Below are positions 25,668-33,990 of a stretch of DNA of 64,000 nucleotides, one piece after another. Numbering within the stretch: position 1 is the stretch's first letter; each line of letters starts with the position of its first letter. The notes under the pieces were generated by a model. That model ran no database searches. It saw only the letters and a list, made by a program, of their open reading frames with translations, and was not told where the DNA came from. This DNA comes from Verrucomicrobiota bacterium (GTDB taxonomy: Bacteria > Verrucomicrobiota > Verrucomicrobiia > Limisphaerales > J093). The stretch lies in the NCBI GenBank assembly GCA_022710935.1, contig JAKLFY010000013.1, positions 41,856 to 105,855 on the forward strand, read 5' to 3'. Both the position numbers and the translations under genes were made by a program.

Positions 25668-26993
25668 CTATTTAGATGCGACCCCATTGTCCGATCGGAC
25701 GACAAAGACCTGGTTGGCCGGCTCGGCGGGCGACGGGACGCGGCGGACATACGCGATGCTCGAGCCGTCGGGCGAAAACACGCACGCCTCCGGCCGCGGG
25801 GCCTGATCGGGGGCCGCGGCCTCGGTCAATCGCTCGGTCCGGCCGCTCCGCACCTCGGTCACGCAGACGCTGCGATCCATCGCATGCGCGATCCATCGTC
25901 CGTCCGGGCTCCACGTGAAACTCGAAGCGACGGGCCATGGATTCCGCGTGACCTGGGTCGGCGAACCCCCGTTTGGCGACACGGTCCACAACTGAACCAT
26001 GCCTTCGTCGTCCTTCATGAGAAACGCAATCCGGCTGCCATCAGGCGACGCCCGCAGCCAGTGACGCGTGCCCTGCACCCCCGGATGCCTGCGCCCCGCG
26101 GTGTGGGTCAGCCGCCGCTGCGTCACGCCCTTGGGCGGAAATGGCCGGCGCGCCTCGGTCCCGGCCAGGGGACCGTCCCCCGGCACCGTGAGATCCTCAG
26201 GCAAATCCGCCAGAAACACCTCGCTGATCGTCTGGCCGTCCGCCGTCACCACGTGTCCCTGGAAAGCCAGGGCCCGGCGCTGGACCGAGCCGTCCGGCCG
26301 CGCGTATCCGTTCGTGCCCACCCAGCCTTCCTCGAACGCCTTCCTGATGTCGTCGGAGCCCGGCTTCGGGTTCGCCACCGTCCGGGTGACCAGCACCGTG
26401 AAGTATGCGCCATCGTGGTTGCGCGGATGCAGTCTCGAAACGCGCACCGGCCGCCCGGGCACGCAGACGCCGACATTGCGCAGGTTCACCTCCTGGTCCG
26501 CCGTTTCGACGGCGTGCCGGTTCAGGATCTGGTCTTCGTAGGTGAAGCTCACCCACTCGCCCGCCGCGTCCCACACGTGCACGTGCGACCCGCCCCGCAA
26601 GGCGCCGGGCGTGAAGGGCGGCGAGAGGTCGCGCGCATCCAGGTTCATCGCCACGCCGGGACGGTTCACATCCACGATCGCCCCTTGCCGTCGCGACATT
26701 CCGTAGCTCCAATCGGGTGCGGGATTCTCAGGCCCCAGAATGAACACGACCTTCGGCTCGATCGGGTGGAAGGTGGCCACGCCGCAATGCGCGCCGTGCC
26801 GGGCCTGGTAAAGCACCTTCACTTCGCCCGTGCCGACGCTGACCATCTCAATCCGCTCGCCTTCGAACACCTCGCCCGACGGGTCCGGGCGCGTGTCGTA
26901 GACGATCCACATGCCGTCGGGCGACCAGACGCCCGTGTTCGTCAGAATGCGACCGCCGGGACCGCGCGTGATCTGTTTCTCGATTGCGTTCAT
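25668..26993 (-). CDS. DUF3748/TolB-like propeller protein
   Basis: A 441-residue beta-propeller with clear WD40-like/PD40 blades: ITRGPGGRILTNTGVWSPDG, WIVYDTRPDP, and FTWSPDGRWIAHAMD, plus SPDGSSIAYVRRV near the end. This matches the DUF3748 (E. coli YidR-like) family, whose role is unknown. No clear signal peptide follows the ATG at 26993; an alternative upstream start at 27170 would add about 59 residues with a weakly hydrophobic segment. It precedes rhaB with a 174-bp gap on the same strand, which may include the rhaB promoter. Confidence 0.7.
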   Translation of the reverse strand: MNAIEKQITRGPGGRILTNTGVWSPDGMWIVYDTRPDPSGEVFEGERIEMVSVGTGEVKVLYQARHGAHCGVATFHPIEPKVVFILGPENPAPDWSYGMSRRQGAIVDVNRPGVAMNLDARDLSPPFTPGALRGGSHVHVWDAAGEWVSFTYEDQILNRHAVETADQEVNLRNVGVCVPGRPVRVSRLHPRNHDGAYFTVLVTRTVANPKPGSDDIRKAFEEGWVGTNGYARPDGSVQRRALAFQGHVVTADGQTISEVFLADLPEDLTVPGDGPLAGTEARRPFPPKGVTQRRLTHTAGRRHPGVQGTRHWLRASPDGSRIAFLMKDDEGMVQLWTVSPNGGSPTQVTRNPWPVASSFTWSPDGRWIAHAMDRSVCVTEVRSGRTERLTEAAAPDQAPRPEACVFSPDGSSIAYVRRVPSPAEPANQVFVVRSDNGVASK

Positions 26994-27190
26994 GGCGATT
27001 GTCGACGAAGGCATCGGTCCGGGCTCCTCAGATGCCGTTGACGAAGCATGGCCGCCCCCTCCGCTCGCGGCCATGATAGACAAAGACACGGACGCCGCGG
27101 CGGCTGAGATCAACCAACACCACGCTCCTGAAGGCGCGACGGTGGACGGTTCGATGCGCATGGGGACCATGAACCGGTGTGTCCCGCTCT

Positions 27191-27220
27191 TAATCGTAAT
27201 CGCAATCGTAATCGTAACGA
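27191..27220 (+). repeat. Hexamer tandem repeat (TAATCG-type)
   Basis: Five approximate copies, TAATCG TAATCG CAATCG TAATCG TAACGA, in the gap between a methylase remnant and the DUF3748 gene. Confidence 0.6.
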
Positions 27221-27233
27221 TGAACGTCTCAGG

Positions 27234-27449
27234 CTAGTCGACCCGGAGTTTGGGGTTCACAGCACCGCAAGACCTCGGAAGCCAGGTTGCCTCGCGCAGT
27301 CTCTGTTCTGCCAAGGCCAGATACGTGGGTTCGATCTCGACGCCGATGCGATTCCGGCCACTCGCCACGGCTGCGATGGCGGTTGTGCCGGTCCCTGCGA
27401 ACGGATCGAGAACCGTGTCTCCGGCAAACGAGAACATGCGTATCAGGTT
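27234..27449 (-). pseudogene. DNA methyltransferase C-terminal remnant
   Basis: The minus-strand frame encodes [27 protein letters not shown] then [22 protein letters not shown], the AdoMet-binding C-terminal part of N6-adenine/N4-cytosine methylases (DPFAGTGTT motif). The rest of the enzyme, including the DPPY-type catalytic motif, is missing; an in-frame TGA cuts the frame just upstream. It is a relic rather than a gene. It lies close to an MFS transporter and is unrelated to it. Confidence 0.75.
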
Positions 27450-27554
27450 CTGACCTTGTCTTGCTCACCACCCACAGTCTACACCGCCAGGGATTTCGGG
27501 GGAAGAACGCATTGCGCCCTGAGCCAGAAACATTCAACATTCAACGCTCACCTC

Positions 27555-28946
27555 TCAACCAACCGGTCCCGACCACCGCTCGATTTCCTCGAGCGTGCGC
27601 CCCTTGGTCTCGGGCACCCACCTCCAAACCACCAGGACCAACACGACACAGAACGCCGCGTACACGTAAAACGGAAAGCCGTGGTTGAACCGCGCCACCA
27701 GCCAGGGGTTTTCGTCCAGCATCGGGAAGGTCTGCGACACCACGAAGTTGGCCGTCCAGAGCCAGAACGTGGCGATCGACAAGGCCCGCCCGCGCAGCCG
27801 GGTGGGGAAGAGCTCGGACAACAACACCCAGGTCACCGGTCCGACAGAAAGCGCGAAGCAGGCGATGTACCCGAGCACAAAAACCAGCATCGAGACCGAG
27901 ACCAGGCTGTGTTGCGCGCCCAGGCCCAGCGCAAGCAGCGAGACGCCCATCCCCGCCGCCCCGGCCATCATCAGCGGTCTGCGTCCCCAATGATCCACCC
28001 TGCCGATGGCCACCACTGTGAAGAGGAGATTCACCGCGCCGACGACAATTGTCTGCAACAAGGCGGCATCCACGCCGGCCCCCAGTTGCTTGAATATCTC
28101 CGGCGCGTAATAGAGGAAGACGTTGATCCCGGTCACCTGCTGCAGCACGGCCAGGGCGATGCCGATCCCGAGCATCCGCCGCAGCCCCGGTTCGAGCAAA
28201 TCCGACAACGCCGCCGACTTCTCCCCCGCCGCCGCCTCGATCGAGCCGAGTTCGGCATCGACGGCCCCCGGGCCGACAACCCGCGCCAGGACCCGCCGCG
28301 CCTGGTCGGTCCGCCCGTTTTCCGCAAGCCACCGCGGGCTTTCCGGAACGAACAACAGCAGCGCGAGAAAGAGCGTCGCCGGCACGATTTCGGACGCGAA
28401 CATCCAACGCCAGCCGCGGGCGGCATTCCACGAGGGCTCCGCCCCCTGCGCAATGAAGTAGTTCACGAAGTAGACGATCAGCATCCCGCTGATAATGGCG
28501 AACTGGTTCACCGACACCATCCGTCCGCGGATGCGCGCGGGCGAGATCTCGGCGATGTACATCGGCGACGCCATCGAAGCGATGCCCACGCCCACGCCGC
28601 CCAGCACGCGATACAGGACGAACGTTGTGAATGTCCTGGGCACCGCCGTCCCCACGGCCGACACGAGAAACAGAACCCCCGCCAGCACCAGCGTCTTCTT
28701 CCGCCCCAGCCGGTCGCTGAAGACGCCGGCAAACGCGACCCCGCCCACGCAGCCGAGAAGCGCGCAGGCGGCGGCCCAGCCCTTTTGCGTGGCGTCGAGC
28801 TGGAAATGCTCCTGCAGAAACCCGATTGCGCCCGCGATGACCGCGGTGTCGTAGCCGAACAGCAACCCGCCCAACGCCGCAACCAGGCAGACCCAGACCA
28901 CGTACGGTCCGCTGCCTGTGCGCTCGGCGGACGGCGCGGCGCTCAT
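27555..28946 (-). CDS. MFS sugar/proton symporter (XylE/GalP-like)
   Basis: A 463-residue transporter of the sugar-porter family: 12 hydrophobic segments, GGLLFGYDTAVIAGAIG in helix 1, DRLGRKK loop motif, VPESPRWLAENGR in the central loop, QQVTGINVFLYYAPEIF in helix 7, and VPETKGRTLEEIE at the C-terminus. These are the sugar-porter signatures. The start ATG overlaps the stop of the URO-D-like gene by 4 bp (ATGA), so uptake is coupled to that enzyme. Substrate not determinable beyond a monosaccharide or related polyol. Confidence 0.9.
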   Translation of the reverse strand: MSAAPSAERTGSGPYVVWVCLVAALGGLLFGYDTAVIAGAIGFLQEHFQLDATQKGWAAACALLGCVGGVAFAGVFSDRLGRKKTLVLAGVLFLVSAVGTAVPRTFTTFVLYRVLGGVGVGIASMASPMYIAEISPARIRGRMVSVNQFAIISGMLIVYFVNYFIAQGAEPSWNAARGWRWMFASEIVPATLFLALLLFVPESPRWLAENGRTDQARRVLARVVGPGAVDAELGSIEAAAGEKSAALSDLLEPGLRRMLGIGIALAVLQQVTGINVFLYYAPEIFKQLGAGVDAALLQTIVVGAVNLLFTVVAIGRVDHWGRRPLMMAGAAGMGVSLLALGLGAQHSLVSVSMLVFVLGYIACFALSVGPVTWVLLSELFPTRLRGRALSIATFWLWTANFVVSQTFPMLDENPWLVARFNHGFPFYVYAAFCVVLVLVVWRWVPETKGRTLEEIERWSGPVG

Positions 28947-30205
28947 GCGGCGCCCGCGTCGCGCAGGGCGTTGAACAGGGCCATCACGTTGTCGACCGGC
29001 GTGTTGGCCTGGATGTTATGGACGGCATTGAACACAAAACCGCCTTCCCTGTTGAACAGATCAACCCGCTCGCGCACCTCGCGGTAGACGTCCCGCGGGG
29101 TGCCGAACGCCAGTGTCTTCTGCGTGTCCACACCCCCGCCCCAGAAGACAAGGTCGCGTCCAAACTCCCGCTTGAGCCTCTCCGCCCCCATCTCCGCCGC
29201 GGAGCATTGGACCGGATTGAGGACGTCGAAGCCCGCGTCGATGAACTCCGGGATCAACTGGTAGACCGAGCCGCAGGAGTGGATGAACGTCTTCCAGGCC
29301 GAGCGGCGATGGATGAAGTCGTTGACCTGCCGGTGAAACGGTTGGAACAGGTCCCGGTACGCCTCGACCGAGATGAACAGACCGCGCTGTGTGCCGAAAT
29401 CCGTTCCGGTGATGAACGCGACCTGGATCCGGTCGCCCAGGAGATCCATCAGCGTGGCCAGGTTCGCCAAAGCCACTTCGCATTGCCGCTCGAACACCCG
29501 CGCCACGTAGGCCCGGCGGGTCTTGGTCGAGATGTACCACTCCGCGACGTCCCGAATGCCGCGCGGGTGCTTGAGGAAGGGCGCCGGCACGAGCGCAATG
29601 TCGCCGAATGCCGTGCCGGGAACACTCAGGATCGTTGCCAGGCCGCCCCGCTCGCCGCACCACCGTGACTTGTCCCCGTAGTACGCGAGATCGTCCGCGC
29701 CCAGCGGGGCGAACTCCTCGCAGTTGTCGGCCGGGTCGAGCCGGTCTTCATCGATGGGGTCCTGCCGCACGATGGTGTCGAAGAAATGCCCGCCTTCGGG
29801 CATGTGGCCGCAGGGGGGCGCGCTGGTGTCGCCTTCCGGATAGATGTGCCAGCCGCCGTCCGGGGCGGGCTTGACATTGAAATCGCCCGAGACCTCGCAC
29901 GGCGTGCCGTCGAACAGGGTGAACGGTTTCCAGTCCTTGGCCTGGGTGCCGAGAATCGACTTGCGCCCCGGCACGCCCACGACGTCGATCCCCAGGGCCT
30001 CGCGGAGCGCATCGTCGATCTCCCCGAGCATCTGATACGGTTCGATCACCTTGACGCGGTAGTCGGGCTCGCCCAGAAGACGCTGGCGCAACCGGTGCAC
30101 AATCGAGACGTGCATCCCGGTCACGGCCGTCGAGCCGAAATCGACCGGCACCCGGTCGGGCTGGCGATGCTCGATCGCAGCCTGCAAACGCTCCCTGCTT
30201 GTCAT
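28943..30205 (-). CDS. URO-D superfamily protein (methyltransferase-like)
   Basis: A 420-residue member of the uroporphyrinogen-decarboxylase/MtaA/CmuA superfamily. N-terminus TSRERLQAAIEHRQPDRVPVDFG is typical; FIHSCGSVYQLIPEFIDAGFDVLNPVQ (the HxCG-type zinc/substrate motif) and VFNAVHNIQANTPVDNV at the end support it. In non-haem organisms such proteins commonly serve as methyltransferases in corrinoid or demethylation pathways and recur beside sugar-transport genes. True URO-D is unlikely because of the divergent sequence. It sits 12 bp after the SNF2 stop codon and overlaps the MFS gene by 4 bp. Confidence 0.8.
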   Translation of the reverse strand: MTSRERLQAAIEHRQPDRVPVDFGSTAVTGMHVSIVHRLRQRLLGEPDYRVKVIEPYQMLGEIDDALREALGIDVVGVPGRKSILGTQAKDWKPFTLFDGTPCEVSGDFNVKPAPDGGWHIYPEGDTSAPPCGHMPEGGHFFDTIVRQDPIDEDRLDPADNCEEFAPLGADDLAYYGDKSRWCGERGGLATILSVPGTAFGDIALVPAPFLKHPRGIRDVAEWYISTKTRRAYVARVFERQCEVALANLATLMDLLGDRIQVAFITGTDFGTQRGLFISVEAYRDLFQPFHRQVNDFIHRRSAWKTFIHSCGSVYQLIPEFIDAGFDVLNPVQCSAAEMGAERLKREFGRDLVFWGGGVDTQKTLAFGTPRDVYREVRERVDLFNREGGFVFNAVHNIQANTPVDNVMALFNALRDAGAA

Positions 30206-30217
30206 GGCGATGAATGT

Positions 30218-33200
30218 CTAGTCTTCCGCGAACAGATACTCGAGGTCAGTTTGGGTCAGACTGCGGGCGAATCCCTCTTCGCCCAGGACATCGGCGATCG
30301 TCTGGGCCTTGCGCTGCTGCAACTCCCAGATCTTCTCCTCGACCGTGCCGGGGGCGATCAGGCGATAGGCATTGACGGTCTGCGTTTGGCCGATGCGATG
30401 CGACCGATCGATTGCCTGGGCCTCGACGGCCGGGTTCCACCACGGATCGTACAGGATGACATAACTGGCCGTCGTCAGGTTCAGACCCGTCCCGGCCGCG
30501 CGCAGACTCAGGAGGAAGATCGACGGCTTGGCGTCGGCCTGGAACGCCCCAACGATGTCCATGCGGTTCTTTGTCTCGCCGGTCAGGACGTAGGTGGGCA
30601 TCTGGCGCTGTTTGCACTCGGCCTCGATCAGTTGGAGCATCTGCACGAACTGACTGAACACCAGGACCTTCTGGCCTTCCTCGAGCAACGGCTCCATCAG
30701 CTCGAACAAGGTCTCGGTCTTGCCGGAGGGCGAATCGCTGCCGACCAGGGCGGGATGGCAGCAGATCTGCCGCAGGCGGGTCAACGCGGCCAACACATGC
30801 ATCTTGCTGCGCGCCAGCCCCTTCTCCTGAATCGTCTGCATCACCTGCTCCCGGCTCCGGCGCAACTCGGCCAGATACAGCTTGCGCTGCGAGTCGCCCA
30901 ACTCGCAGTCGCGGCGCTCCTCGATGCGGTCCGGAAGATCCTTGGCCACTTGCTTCTTGAGCCGGCGCAGGAGCAGCGGACGCAGCTTCGACGACAGTTT
31001 GCGCCGCGCCAGCCGCTGCGTGAATTCGGCGTCCGGACCCGTCGGCTCGTACATTTCGTGGAACTGGGACTGTGTGCCCAGGTAGTTGGGCTGGACGAAA
31101 TCGACGATGCTCCAGAGGTCGAGCAGCCGGTTCTCGAGTGGCGTCCCGGTGAGGGCAAGCCGGTGTTCGGCGCGCAGTTGCTTGACCGAAAGCGTGATCT
31201 GAGCGCCGGGATTCTTTATGAACTGCGCTTCGTCGAGCACAACCACCCGGAACTCGAACTTCATCAGCGCCTCGAGGTCGCGCCTCAGCAGCGCGTAGTT
31301 GGTCACAATCAGATCGTGCTGCGGGATCTGCTTGCGCAGGTTGTGCCGGCCCGGACCGCTTTCAAGAACCAACACCTTCAGGCTCGGCGTGAACTTCTCC
31401 GCCTCGCGCCGCCAGTTGTGCAGGACCGAAGCCGGGCAGATCACCAGCGCGGGTTTCGGCTTGCGGCTCTGGTCCCGAAGCCAGGCCAGCCACGCCAGGG
31501 TCTGGAGCGTCTTGCCTAGCCCCATGTCGTCCGCCAGAATCCCGCCCAGCTTGATCCGCCCGAGGTGACAGAGAAAATCGAAGCCGTCCTTCTGATATGG
31601 ACGCATCTCCGCGACCACCGAGCCGGGAAGCGGGACTTTGGGAATCCCTTTGAAGTTGGCCAGTTTCCCCCGAAGCGCCTTGGCTTCCGGCTGGTCGCCG
31701 AAACGCTGCAGGCCCTCCTCGTCCATGTGCGTCACCTGCACCAGGTCGACCTTCTGCGGGAGCGCGGACAATCCGTCGATGCCGATATCCGCCATCGTTT
31801 CATGGGCCTTCTGCACCGCCGAAAGGTCGAGTTCGACCCAGCCGCTGTCGGGCAGTTTGACGAACCGGCTCGCGGCCGTGGCAAGCCGCTCGAGATCCGC
31901 GGCCGAAAGCCGCAGGCCCTCCTGTTCCCACGCCGCCGAGACGGCAAACCAGTCAATGCCGCTCCCCTGCACGACGATCCTCGGACGCAATTGCCGGGGC
32001 GCCAGGAACAGGCGTTGAAAAGAGCCATTGCCCAGATAGTCGGCCTCCGCGGGGCGGTCGGGCCAGGCCTGCGCGAGCGTCGCGAAGAAATTGTCGTTCG
32101 CGTCTCCGATCCACAACCCGGGCTCCGGAGTGAACCAATCCTGCCGGCGGAGCCACGCGGTGGCCGCTTCGAGCCGCGGATCATCGAGCATCTCGGGCTT
32201 CCCGGTCAGGTTGGCCGGCGGATCCGTCCGCTGCCATTCGTGGCCGTTCCATTGCCATCGGCTCTTGTCCCGCTCGCTCACGGCCACCAGCCGCAGCCGG
32301 ATCGTGTCTTCCGAGAGATCAAACAAGAACTGCGGCCTGGCCCGGTGGGCCACGCAGAGGGTCTCCCAGGCCGCGCCTGAACCGGCCGCGGTCTTCCGCA
32401 GGTGGGTGATCAGGCGGTGACTCAGTTTCCTGACCGACACCCCGGGGCGAGCGAGCAGGGCGCAAAGCACGGGGGGCGGCGGGGGGTTGCGAAGCAGAAA
32501 AATGGTCTGGTGAAAAGCCACCAGTCCGGGCCGGCCCGCAAAAAAGCACGCCTTGTCCAGAGGCAGAACTTCCCCCGTCGGGAGCCGCAAGCGCTGGTGG
32601 AGGGCGGAGTCGGACTCCCCGTTGGCCAGGTGCGGGGTCAGCTCCGCCAGTTGCCCATTGAAACTGACATTCTCCGGCTTTCCAGCCCACTCGATCCACG
32701 GGGGGTTGCCCCAGTGCGCCAGCCACTGCAGCAGCTCGACGCCGTTCAGCCGCACCGGCTCCCCATCCCGCCCGCCCTGCCGGTATGTCTCAGCCAGCCA
32801 CGCGATGAAATCCCAGTCGTGCGGAGCGAACAGCTCCTGTTCATGCACGGCGCGCCCGGCCAACTCGATCAGCTCGGTGAGCGTCCGCGGCTTCTCGCCG
32901 CTGCGGGGACGGAACAAGAGGAAACCGCACTCGAGGTCGTGCAAGCCCGCGTGGCCCGGATGCGGGACGGGTTTGGCAAGCACACGCAGCCGCGCCCGCG
33001 GAGCGTCGAGGTGAAGGGGCACCGACGGCAGCATCCAGTTCTCGAGGGCCTCGATTTCCCGGCGTTCCCTCTCTTCCTGCTCGATCTCGGCCAGGCGCCC
33101 GAAATTGGCATGGCTCGCCAGTTCCGTCGGGAGCGGACGTCCCGCCCGGAGGAAGAGAAGGGCGGTCTGTTCGAGCCGGGCCTTGCCGCGGGCGCCCAGC

Positions 33201-33475
33201 AGGCGGGGCCACCAGTCGTTGCCGGCAAAATCGCGCCGGGCCAGCGAGAGTTTCTCGAAGTAATCCTCGAGCAGAAGCCACGCCCGTTGCGAATCGGCGC
33301 AGTTGGCGAACAGATCGAGCAAGTCGGTGCGCTCCGCCACGGCGGCTTTCGAGTCCGCCAACTCCCGCCTCAGATCCGCAAATGCTCCGTAGGCGTCTTT
33401 CAGGACCGAACATTGGGCGTCGTATCTGCTTGTCTGCGCCGGGCGCGACGATGTTGGATGCTTGGCTTTGCGCAT
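30218..33475 (-). CDS. SNF2/Rad54-family DNA helicase
   Basis: A 1085-residue helicase of the bacterial SNF2 type. The long N-terminal part (about 600 residues) is unique, as in other bacterial SNF2 proteins. Motif I LADDMGLGKT at 647-656, motif II DEAQ at 748-751, LTGTPLENRLLDLWS (motif III), then the helicase C domain with KVLVFSQFVQML, LSLRAAGTGLNLT and DRSHRIGQTQTVNAYRL are all intact. Role: DNA or nucleoprotein translocase in repair or transcription. Start ATG 33475. A promoter-like pair lies at 33499-33525. It is followed closely by the URO-D-like gene, a curious partner. Confidence 0.9.
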   Translation of the reverse strand: MRKAKHPTSSRPAQTSRYDAQCSVLKDAYGAFADLRRELADSKAAVAERTDLLDLFANCADSQRAWLLLEDYFEKLSLARRDFAGNDWWPRLLGARGKARLEQTALLFLRAGRPLPTELASHANFGRLAEIEQEERERREIEALENWMLPSVPLHLDAPRARLRVLAKPVPHPGHAGLHDLECGFLLFRPRSGEKPRTLTELIELAGRAVHEQELFAPHDWDFIAWLAETYRQGGRDGEPVRLNGVELLQWLAHWGNPPWIEWAGKPENVSFNGQLAELTPHLANGESDSALHQRLRLPTGEVLPLDKACFFAGRPGLVAFHQTIFLLRNPPPPPVLCALLARPGVSVRKLSHRLITHLRKTAAGSGAAWETLCVAHRARPQFLFDLSEDTIRLRLVAVSERDKSRWQWNGHEWQRTDPPANLTGKPEMLDDPRLEAATAWLRRQDWFTPEPGLWIGDANDNFFATLAQAWPDRPAEADYLGNGSFQRLFLAPRQLRPRIVVQGSGIDWFAVSAAWEQEGLRLSAADLERLATAASRFVKLPDSGWVELDLSAVQKAHETMADIGIDGLSALPQKVDLVQVTHMDEEGLQRFGDQPEAKALRGKLANFKGIPKVPLPGSVVAEMRPYQKDGFDFLCHLGRIKLGGILADDMGLGKTLQTLAWLAWLRDQSRKPKPALVICPASVLHNWRREAEKFTPSLKVLVLESGPGRHNLRKQIPQHDLIVTNYALLRRDLEALMKFEFRVVVLDEAQFIKNPGAQITLSVKQLRAEHRLALTGTPLENRLLDLWSIVDFVQPNYLGTQSQFHEMYEPTGPDAEFTQRLARRKLSSKLRPLLLRRLKKQVAKDLPDRIEERRDCELGDSQRKLYLAELRRSREQVMQTIQEKGLARSKMHVLAALTRLRQICCHPALVGSDSPSGKTETLFELMEPLLEEGQKVLVFSQFVQMLQLIEAECKQRQMPTYVLTGETKNRMDIVGAFQADAKPSIFLLSLRAAGTGLNLTTASYVILYDPWWNPAVEAQAIDRSHRIGQTQTVNAYRLIAPGTVEEKIWELQQRKAQTIADVLGEEGFARSLTQTDLEYLFAED

Positions 33476-33498
33476 CAGAGTCTCAATCTATCCATTCT

Positions 33499-33525
33499 CC
33501 TATAAGATCAGGTCCGGTTTGACAA
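33499..33525 (-). promoter_or_regulatory. Possible promoter of the SNF2 gene
   Basis: On the minus strand TTGTCA (33525-33520), 15-bp spacer, TATAGG (33504-33499), then 24 bp to the ATG. Spacing is short, so support is weak. Confidence 0.3.
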
Positions 33526-33853
33526 CACTTGTTTGCACGGAGGCCCGTTCCGCGATCCCATTGGCCGGGGCCGGGGACGTCCCCACTCACTACACCCGCG
33601 CGTGCGCGAGTAGAGCCGTGGAGGGGCGATGTCCTCGTCGCCCGCGACCGCCCCTTTGACCCCGCAGAATCACCTCCTCACACATGCGCGCGCCCGCGCC
33701 CGCGCAGGCAACGGCCCGCTTCGCCGAGGCTCAAACCGATCCGCGGTCTGGACATTCCGCAAGGCTGCCTGTGATCTGACGTCCGGGCTTTGGCAAAACC
33801 GCATCGCAGTCCTCTATACACAGCGTCAGAAGTCCCGCCGCGTGAGGGCACGC

Positions 33854-33890
33854 GGCCTACAGGTTTGTAGGCCGGGTCCCCTGACCCGGC
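33854..33890 (+). repeat. Two overlapping GC-rich hairpins (GTAGGCCGGGTC repeat)
   Basis: GGCCTAC (33854-33860) with GTAGGCC (33867-33873), and GCCGGGTC (33871-33878) with GACCCGGC (33883-33890). The arms overlap, so the RNA or DNA could switch between two structures. Related ACCCGGCCTGC units occur at 17130-17243. Confidence 0.55.
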
Positions 33891-33942
33891 GCTGCATCAT
33901 TTATGTCGCTCTGTATACACGGATCTGTCACCACTTGAAGGA

Positions 33943-33990
33943 GTCATCTGACCGGCCACCGTCACATTTCACCTGAAATGCGGGCTCATC
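33943..33990 (-). repeat. TGAGCCCGCAT-ended repeat abutting the manC stop codon
   Basis: Contains a 29-bp block (33943-33971) equal to 58798-58826 except one base, and AGCCCGCATTTCA in reverse at 33974-33986. It begins right at the TGA stop of manC. Confidence 0.6.

Larger units (their letters stand above)
33476..33988. other. 513-bp intergenic region with repeats, no gene
   Basis: Between the divergently-placed SNF2 start and the manC stop. It holds a GC-alternating tract (33683-33707), a segment related to the 58.8-kb repeat (33761-33789), a double hairpin made of GGCCTAC/GTAGGCC and GCCGGGTC/GACCCGGC (33854-33890), and a repeat at the manC end (33943-33990). No coding sequence could be supported. 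Confidence 0.6.

Noticed and set aside
24006..27041. 1011-codon plus-strand frame opposite rhaB and DUF3748
   Set aside because: Covers two well-supported minus-strand genes; residues are Arg/Pro/His-rich and low complexity, no match to any family.
33476..33988. Possible small gene in the 513-bp gap
   Set aside because: Available frames are low-complexity Arg/Pro-rich and have no ribosome-binding site; repeats explain the sequence better.
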